This document shows positions 58,086 through 64,000 of a DNA stretch of 64,000 nt, piece after piece. The stretch's first letter is position 1, and the number at the start of each line of letters is the position of its first letter. Made by a program: the position numbers and the translations under genes. Origin of the DNA: Ailurus styani (taxonomy: Eukaryota > Chordata > Mammalia > Carnivora > Ailuridae); contig LNAC01000038.1 of the NCBI GenBank assembly GCA_002007465.1, positions 5,637,286 through 5,701,285 on the forward strand, in the 5' to 3' direction. The notes beneath the pieces are model-generated. The model was given only the letters and a program-made list of their open reading frames with translations. It had not been told where the DNA came from and ran no database searches.

Positions 58086-58344
58086 TACTCTTTATATTCA
58101 CAATTCATATTCATTACACCACCCCAAAAGGTAAATATCACAATGTATTTTAATGTGCTCTTTGCAGTGCATACGCATACATACAATATATGCATGCATC
58201 TTAATTTACATAACTTGGATTGTATATTCCATTCTGTCTTTTACTTTTTCTGTGCATTCAGCATTATATTGTTTTGATTCCCCCATGCTATTATAGATAT
58301 ATTCGACCTGCAGCTCTTAATTGCAGATTATTAGTTGATGTTGT
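58086..58344. other. Non-coding sequence, nothing recognised
   Basis: No gene or confident repeat is seen. Confidence 0.4.
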
Positions 58345-58697
58345 ATTAGTTTCTTAGGGGTTCAATGAAAAAGCACTACAAATTAAATGTCTTTAAATAA
58401 AAGAAATTGAAGTTCTTACCATTCTTGATGTGAGAAGTCCAAAATCAAAGTGTTGACAGAACCATGCTCTTTCAGAAGACACTAGGAGAGAATCTTTTCC
58501 ATGAAATTCTCTTAGTTCTGGATGTTCTCATCAATCTTTGGCATCCTTGGCTTGTAAATGCATCATGCCAATCTCTGCCTCTGTCAGTACATGGCATTCT
58601 TCATGTGTGGGTCTCTGTGTTCATTTCTTACAAGTATGCCAGTCCTGTTGTATTAGGGCACATCCTAACTGATTATGGCCTTACCTCTATAGAGTAA
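58345..58697 (-). repeat. MaLR (MLT1-related) LTR fragment
   Basis: Reversed LTR blocks: GTATTAGTTTCTTAGGGGTT, TGATGTGAGAAGTCCAAAAT, CAAAGTGTTGACAGAACCAT, GGCTTGTAAATGCATCATGC, CAATCTCTGCCTCTGTCAGT, GTATGCCAGTCCTGTTGTAT, TAGGGCACATCC. The layout fits MLT1-related LTRs but the exact subfamily is unresolved. Confidence 0.7.
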
Positions 58698-59165
58698 AAA
58701 TAATAAAAATTTTCTCAAATTTTTTTCTCAAAATGAGGAGTCATTTTTAGCGTAACTATTCAAGAAGAAATGTTAACAGAAGTTCTTTAAGCAGAAAGAA
58801 GGGATAAATAAATAAAGACCAATGGAAATGGAATACATGATGGTAATTTTAAAAATTGCTTGAATTACACCAAAATATTACTATTTAAAGGATAACTTTT
58901 AGGGGGGCTTGGGTGGCTCAGTGGGTTAAGCCTCTGCCTTCAGCTCAGGTCATGATCTTAGGATTTTGGGATCAAGCCCCACTTCAGGCTCTCTGCTCTG
59001 CTTCCCCCTCTCTCTCTGCCTGTCTCTCTGCCTACTTGTGATCTCTCTCTCTGTCAAATAAATGAATAAAATCTTTTTTAAAAAAGGATAACTTTTAATA
59101 ATGCATTGTATGTCATAACATGTTTTTAAAATGTGTTCCAATAATAGAGTAATATTATTTTAAAT
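58698..59165 (+). mobile_element. L1M remnant, split by a SINE
   Basis: ATGTTAACAGAAGTTCTTTA, AGCAGAAAGAAGGGATAAAT and ACCAATGGAAATGGAATACA resemble the L1M ORF1-ORF2 junction (AAGTTCTTCAGGCAGAAGG...). A CAN-SINE interrupts it at 58902-59082. Confidence 0.55.
58887..59097 (+). mobile_element. CAN-SINE (mustelid type) with 15-bp target-site duplication
   Basis: Body 58902-59082: GGGGGGCTTGGGTGGCTCAG to A tail, lacking the 'CAGCGGGGAGCCTGCTTCC' segment partly. The flank AAAGGATAACTTTTA is identical at 58887-58901 and 59083-59097. Confidence 0.97.
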
Positions 59166-59714
59166 ATTATTTGCATTGTTAGGACTTTTGATCAAAGAGC
59201 AAACACCATAAGTATATTTTCTATTGATTTATATTTAATGAGTATAGTTGTATTTGGCACTGTGAGTCTACTGTGAGTTTATTAAAACATCAGTAATTTT
59301 CCTAGAAGTTTCTTAGAAAGTTCCTAAGGTTTTGGGGTGAACATTCCTTGATTTCCTGACCTATTTTCCTTGGGAAGGTTTATTCCCTAAATTACAGTAC
59401 CAACTGATAGGCTGAATGTTGATTGTTACAGCCTCTGTTCTGTGACCCTATGCCTGGAGTTGTAGAATGCTCAGTTTGGCAACTATGTTTCTCCACTTCT
59501 TTTCTTGTCACATGCCCCAGAGCTCTGAGATTAAGCTCAACTGAATTAGGGGTCACTTCCTAATTCCCCCTGAACCAGCTACGTTAATGAAATGCGGTTG
59601 GGACGTTTTCATTTTCTGTGATTTGTTTGTTGTTTGGTGTGTTTGGGGCCTTCGCAGAAACAATGGATTACAAGATATTATAACCATTCTTTTCTAGGAT
59701 TCATAGGGTAGAGT
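59166..59714. other. Non-coding sequence, nothing recognised
   Basis: No gene or confident repeat is seen. Confidence 0.45.
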
Positions 59715-59894
59715 CACTTGGATATCCTTTTTTTTTTTTTCTCTTTTGCCCCAGGGGTACAGGTCTGTGAATCATCAGGCTTACACCTTTCACAGCACTC
59801 ACCATAGCACAAACCCTCCCCAATGTCCAAACCATCCACCCTATCCCTACCCTCCCACCCCCCAGTAACCCTCAGTTGACACTTGGATATCCTT
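59715..59894 (-). mobile_element. Carnivore L1 3' end, truncated, with 15-bp target-site duplication
   Basis: Body 59730-59879 reversed: T run, TTTTGCCCCAGGGGTACAGG, CTGTGAATCATCAGGCTTAC, CACAGCACTCACCATAGCAC, CCTCCCCAATGTCCAAACCA, CCCCCCAGTAACCCTCAGTT. The flank CACTTGGATATCCTT is identical at 59715-59729 and 59880-59894. Confidence 0.95.
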
Positions 59895-59992
59895 ATATGA
59901 TGACTCATTTAGTCTTATTTCTGGGGCTTTGAAGGTTATGGTGAGAATCGTGCTGTCATCATCCCTGTAATTCAAGAATTCATGGGGCTGAA

Positions 59993-60228
59993 GAATGTTA
60001 TTCACTTACAAACTGAGGGTTGTGGGTGGGGAGGTGCGGGGGATGGGCTAAATAAGCTATAGGCATTAAGGAGGGCACTTGTGATGAGCATTGGGTATTG
60101 TATGGAAGTGATGAATCACTAAATTCTATTCCTGAAACTAATGTTACACTGTATGTTAACTAACTGGACTTTAAATAAAAACTTTAAAAAAATTTTTTAA
60201 AGTAAAAGGAAAGAGTATTCTTCACTTA
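59993..60228 (+). mobile_element. Carnivore L1 3' end, truncated
   Basis: Body about 60010-60212: GGGCTAAATAAGCTATAGGC, ATTAAGGAGGGCACTTGTGA, TGAGCATTGGGTATTGTATG, AAGTGATGAATCACTAAATT, CTGGACTTTAAATAAAAACT, A-rich tail. Flanks GAATGTTATTCACTTA and GAGTATTCTTCACTTA look like a diverged target-site duplication. Confidence 0.9.
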
Positions 60229-60958
60229 ATGAATTTTTAAAGTTCAAAAAAAAAAAACTCTACCTAGGATTCTATATCCAGTGAAAATATAAAAATCTAA
60301 ATAAATAAAGTTGACCACTTGGTAGAAAAATTAAAATAACCTTAAAATGTAGGAACAGATGTAAGGCCACCAGAACGAGTATAGTCACTTGAAAGAATGT
60401 ATGGCAATTCAACTCCCTAGGTATTTAGTTAGGAGAAATGAAAATTGTTACTAAACATTCTGTCTACAAGAATATTTATAGCAGGTATATTCCCAAATTA
60501 GGAAACAGGCCCCGTGTTCAACTGTAAAAGGTCATTCACTAAATTACCATTCAGCAAACTGAGGGATGCACCAATTTTCTCGAATAAGAAAAACAAAAAC
60601 AAACAAAAAATAATTTAAACAAATACTTCATGGACACACAAGCTTCTATGTGCATATCATTTATTATCTTATTTCTCTTTGCCTATAAAAGCGTGTCCAC
60701 TACATTCTTGCTTTGGTACAGCCTATTTTGAGTAAAGTTTTCTGTTTCATTCCAGGAGTAAAAGAGCCAGAGAGGGTGTGAGGAGTTTTTGCTCTAGGAC
60801 CTAAACATGAGGTTTTGATCTGGACCTGAGATAGGATTGGAGGAAGGGAAAAAACCCAAAGATGTTTAGGGACATTGTATCAGTGAACAAAATGATTACA
60901 ATGCAAGAGAAAAACAAAATAAAAATAAAACTGTAATATCCAAAACAAACCAAAAAAA
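60229..60958. other. Non-coding sequence with an L1-like trace
   Basis: ACTCTACCTAGGATTCTATA and TCCAGTGAAAATATAAAAAT at 60258-60297 resemble an L1M ORF1-3' junction block. Otherwise nothing recognised and no gene. Confidence 0.45.
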
Positions 60959-61007
60959 GTGAATGCAAATATCTATGAATTTACCTATTCCCAAGATTTG
61001 CATTCAC
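60959..61007. promoter_or_regulatory. Inverted pair of octamer (POU) motifs
   Basis: GTGAATGCAAAT (60959-60970) and ATTTGCATTCAC (60996-61007) form a perfect 12-bp inverted repeat with a 25-bp loop. Each arm contains the octamer ATGCAAAT, the known binding site of POU factors such as Oct-1. No gene or promoter is nearby, so function is unproven. Confidence 0.4.
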
Positions 61008-61019
61008 ATTTTTGTTTCT

Positions 61020-61408
61020 GTATTATATTAGTCTGCTCAGACTGGCATAACCAAATACCATAGACAGGGTGGCTTAAACAATAGACATTTATTTCTTACA
61101 GTTCTGGAAGCTGGAAGTCTAAGACCAAGGTGTCAGCCAACTGGGTTCCCAATGAATTTCTCTTTCTTGTTTGTAGATAGCTGAAAGCTAGGTGCCTTCT
61201 CCCTGTGTCCTTACATGGAGGAGAGAAAGAAAACTCTAGTTTCTCCTCCGCCTCTTATAAGGACAATAACCCTATTAGATTAAGCCCTCACAATTATGAA
61301 CTCATTAGACCTTTTTTACCTCCTCACAGGCCCTAGCTCCAATACAGACATGTTGAGGATTATGGCTTCAACATATGAATTTTAGGGGAACACAACTCAG
61401 TCTATAAT
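61020..61408 (-). mobile_element. MLT1-type MaLR LTR, near full length
   Basis: Reversed MLT1 order: TATTATATTAGTCTGCTCAG, GGTGGCTTAAACAATAGACA, TTATTTCTTACAGTTCTGGA, AAGTCTAAGACCAAGGTGTC, TTGTTTGTAGATAGCTGAAA, CCTCTTATAAGGACAATAAC, CCTATTAGATTAAGCCCTCA, TTCAACATATGAATTTTAGG, GGGAACACAACTCAGTC. A solo LTR without internal region. Confidence 0.93.
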
Positions 61409-61789
61409 ATATATAATGTAATACTTCATTTTTAACTATATTTTGTATTTTTTGTAAACTTCATTAAAAAGAATTACGATATATGTTTGCAATATTTTCC
61501 TGCTTCAAGGATAACTAATTATTGTAATTTTGTCTTCTTTTTCCATGTGAGATTAATATGGGCATTTTTGACCTGCTAAACAAACCATTAATTTATGCCA
61601 AATGTTTAGATGCTATATTCTACTTTGGTCTGGAATATATAGTTGATATAAAAGGGGTTGCATTTATGCAGTCTCAAATTTATAAATTCTTAGAAATTTC
61701 CTAAAGTCTTCATTTCTGATTCAGTTCTACTAAAATACAGAAATAGTATTTTTTTCAATAAGAGTTGAAAAGATTTTCTAACACAATAA
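61409..61789. other. Non-coding sequence, nothing recognised
   Basis: No gene or confident repeat is seen. Confidence 0.4.
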
Positions 61790-62515
61790 TACTGTATAAC
61801 AGAAAGCACTAAAATCTCAGTGGCTTACTTACAATAAATATGAATCTGAGCATTAGCTGGGTGATTTTACCATCAGGCCAGACTTAGCTGATCTCAGTTT
61901 TGCCTTCTTTAAGTGTCTTGTGTCATCTGGAAAATGTGCTGATGACTGGTTATTGTAGAATGGACTCGAATTGATTGGGATTCACTTGTCTCTGTCTCTG
62001 TTTCACTTGTCTCTGTTTCACATGGTCTTTCATGGTCCAGCAGACTAGCCAGTGTTTGATCTTTTTTTTTTTTTTTTAAGATTTTATTTATTTGACGGAG
62101 AGAGACTACAAGTAGGCAGAGAGGCAGGCAGAGAGAGAGGAGGAAACAGGCTCCCTGCTGAGCAGGTAGCCCAAAGCGGGGCTCCATCCCAGGACCCTGA
62201 GATCATAACCTGAGCCGAAGGCAGAGGCTTAACCCACTGAGCCACCCAGGTGCCCATCCAGTGTTTGATCTTTTTGCAGTGCCAGAAATAAAGAAGTCCC
62301 ATTTCAAGTCTTGCCTTGTGTTACATTTATTCTGTCCCATTGACCAAAGCAAGTCACAGGACTGAGGTCAGGATCAAGCTGAGGGGATACAGTTATAGAG
62401 CAAAAGGTATGGCTATATGGAAGCCATTGAAGGCCATTCAGATAACCTATCCACTAGAGGGATCACTTCTAAAAATTTTAGATTTTAGGGTAAATTGCTT
62501 TGCAGGAGATTAGCT
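61790..62515. repeat. Probable ancient LTR-class repeat, split by a SINE
   Basis: CTAAAATCTCAGTGGCTTAC, TGAGCATTAGCTGGGTGATT, then past the SINE TGTCCCATTGACCAAAGCAA and GTCACAGGACTGAGGTCAGG recall widespread mammalian LTR-type repeats. The family is not resolved. A TTCACTTGTCTCTG tandem duplication lies at 61981-62019. Confidence 0.45.
62049..62274 (-). mobile_element. CAN-SINE (mustelid type) with 17-bp target-site duplication
   Basis: Body 62066-62257 reversed: T run, AAGATTTTATTTATTTGACG, GACTACAAGTAGGCAGAGAG, GGACCCTGAGATCATAACCT, head GAGCCACCCAGGTGCCC. The flank CCAGTGTTTGATCTTTT is identical at 62049-62065 and 62258-62274. Overlapping short open frames are SINE translations only. Confidence 0.98.
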
Positions 62516-62669
62516 ATTTAGGTGGTAATTTTCCTAAGATAGCTATAGGAAGTTCTCATGGTTAGATATAAAGAAATAGTTAACAGTATACTATTCAACT
62601 AAAGGATCATAAATTATATATTTAGGTGTTTTTTTTTTTTAATTCTGATATTGTAAAACAAATAGTCTT
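62516..62669. other. Non-coding spacer
   Basis: Nothing recognised apart from a T run at 62629-62640. Confidence 0.4.
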
Positions 62670-63385
62670 TATTTTTTTTAGAGTAGATTTAGGTTTATTG
62701 GAAAGTCAAACAGTACAGTACAGTACTCTTTCTCATTTATTCCATTTCCTTTTGCTCTCATTGCATCCTATTATTAATGCGTTGCATCGATATGGTAACT
62801 ATTACAATCAATGAACCAATGTAAGTCCATACTTACATTAGGGTTCTGTAGGTTTTTTCAAATGCATGTCATGCATCTATCATTAGAATATTATACAGAA
62901 TATTTTAACTGCCCTAAAATCCCCTGTGTTCCACCTATTCATCTCCTCTCTCCACCCTAACCCCTGGAACTCCTGGGCACCATTGATCATTGTATTGTCT
63001 CTGTAGTTTAGCTTTTTCCAGAATATCTTATAATTGTAATCATACAGTGTGTAGCCTTTTCACACTGTTTTCTTTCACTTAACAACATGCACTTAAGAAT
63101 CTTCCTTGCCTTTTGTAGTTTGTTAGCTCCTTTATTTTTACTGCATGAATAATATTTCATTGTATGAATGCACCATGATTTGTTTATCCATTCATCTGTT
63201 GAAGGACTTCTGTGTTGTGTCTAGTTTTGGCAGATATGGCACATAAACATTTATGTGCAGGTTCATATGGAAATAAGTTTTTTAACTCATGTGAGTAAAT
63301 ACTTATGATTATGATTGCTAGATCATATGGTAAGAATATGTTTAATTTTCTAAGAAACTGCCAAACTACCTTCCAGAGTGACTAC
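62670..63385 (-). mobile_element. L1M LINE 3' end (antisense)
   Basis: Reversed L1M: TTTTTTAGAGTAGATTTAGG, TTGGAAAGTCAAACAGTACA, GCACCATTGATCATTGTATT, TTCTTTCACTTAACAACATG, TGAATAATATTTCATTGTAT, TTTATCCATTCATCTGTTGA, TCATATGGTAAGAATATGTT, ACTGCCAAACTACCTTCCAG. Order and length fit an old L1 3' UTR and ORF2 end. Confidence 0.85.
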
Positions 63386-63389
63386 CTCA

Positions 63390-64000
63390 TTTATTTTTTA
63401 TTTTTCTGGTTTTAATTCCAGTATGGTTATATTAGTTTCAGGCATACCATAGTGATTCAACAATCTATACATTAATCAGTTCTCATCATGATAAGTGTAC
63501 TCCTTAATCCCCACCACCTATTTCACCCATCCCATCATGCACCTCCCCTTTGGTAACCATTATTTTGTTCTCTAGAGTTAAGAGTTGGCTTTTTTGTTTG
63601 CTTTTTTTCTTTTCATTGTTCATTTTGTTTCTTAAACTATACATATAAATGAAATCATATAGTATTTGTCTTTCTCTGACTTATTTCAATTAGCATTATA
63701 CTCTCTAGCTCCACCCATGTTGCAAATGGCAAGATTCTATTATTTTTTATAACTGAGTAAGATCTCCTTGTGTATGTATATATAGATATAGATATAGATA
63801 TATATATATATACCACATCTTCTTTATCCATTAATTGGTCAATGGACATTTGGTCTGCTTCCATAATTTGGCTCTTGTAAATAATGCTGTGATAAACATA
63901 TGGATGAGTATATCTTTCTGAATTAGTGTTTTTGTATTCTTTGAGCAAATACCCAGTAGTGCTACACAGGGTAGTTCTATTTTTAATTTTTTGAGGAACC
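63390..64000 (-). mobile_element. Carnivore L1 3' part (antisense), runs off the window
   Basis: Reversed younger L1 blocks: TTTTAATTCCAGTATGGTTA, TATTAGTTTCAGGCATACCA, CATGATAAGTGTACTCCTTA, TATTTCACCCATCCCATCAT, CTTTCTCTGACTTATTTCAA, CTCTAGCTCCACCCATGTTG, AATACCCAGTAGTGCTACAC, TTTTTAATTTTTTGAGGAAC. It continues beyond 64000. A (TATAGA)n/(TA)n run lies at 63773-63813. The 97-residue minus-strand open frame at 63655-63948 is a translation of this L1. Confidence 0.9.

Noticed and set aside
63655..63948. 97-residue minus-strand open frame with ISISISIYTY
   Set aside because: It is a translation of L1 3' sequence and a TATAGA microsatellite.

Overview
The window looks like AT-rich, gene-poor nuclear DNA of a carnivoran mammal, most likely a mustelid (ferret, mink, otter or badger group). 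The main evidence is about 26 tRNA-derived CAN-SINEs. Their youngest class carries the head 'CTGGGTGGCTCAGTGGGTTAAAG', the box 'TGCCTACTTGTGATCTCTCTC' (split here only for length) and an AAATAAATAAATAAAATCTTT tail, which matches the Mustelidae/arctoid form and not the dog, cat or seal forms known to me. Carnivore-type L1 3' ends on both strands agree. I see no functional protein-coding gene, no exon series, no tRNA or rRNA gene and no CRISPR array.

The only gene-derived sequences are two dead processed copies. One is an HNRNPDL retropseudogene (about 2187-3395, + strand) that sits directly downstream of a SINE tail. The other is a SAR1A retropseudogene (about 11485-12100, + strand) with in-frame stops and an internal deletion.

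Layout. 0-13 kb: scattered SINEs, the two pseudogenes, a short CR1/L3-like remnant and simple repeats. 12.8-16.5 kb: a SINE cluster, an old L1M 3' end and an unassigned LTR-like block. 16-30 kb: SINEs, an MLT1 LTR (19.7 kb), an L1M 5' region (21.6 kb), an antisense L1M 3' end split by a SINE (22.9 kb), a Tigger-type DNA transposon (25.2 kb) and a long L1M copy holding two SINEs (26.8-28.3 kb). 30-44 kb: a MER5A-type hAT element, a MIR, L2 and L1M remnants. 44-57 kb: mostly unassigned AT-rich sequence plus a second L2 copy with three nested SINEs. 57-64 kb: an assembly irregularity with two single Ns, MaLR LTR fragments, L1M fragments and a carnivore L1 running off the right edge.

The features do not form a pathway. 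They record layered retrotransposition: L2/MIR/CR1 oldest, then L1M, MaLR, Tigger and MER5, then CAN-SINEs and carnivore L1 tails, many of which still show target-site duplications. The points most worth checking are a 202-bp exact duplication bounded by Ns (probable assembly error), two pairs of dispersed exact 24-25 bp repeats (possible templated insertions), an inverted pair of octamer motifs, and head-to-head SINE pairs. I found no convincing new biological system. Family names were assigned by eye and not by a database search.
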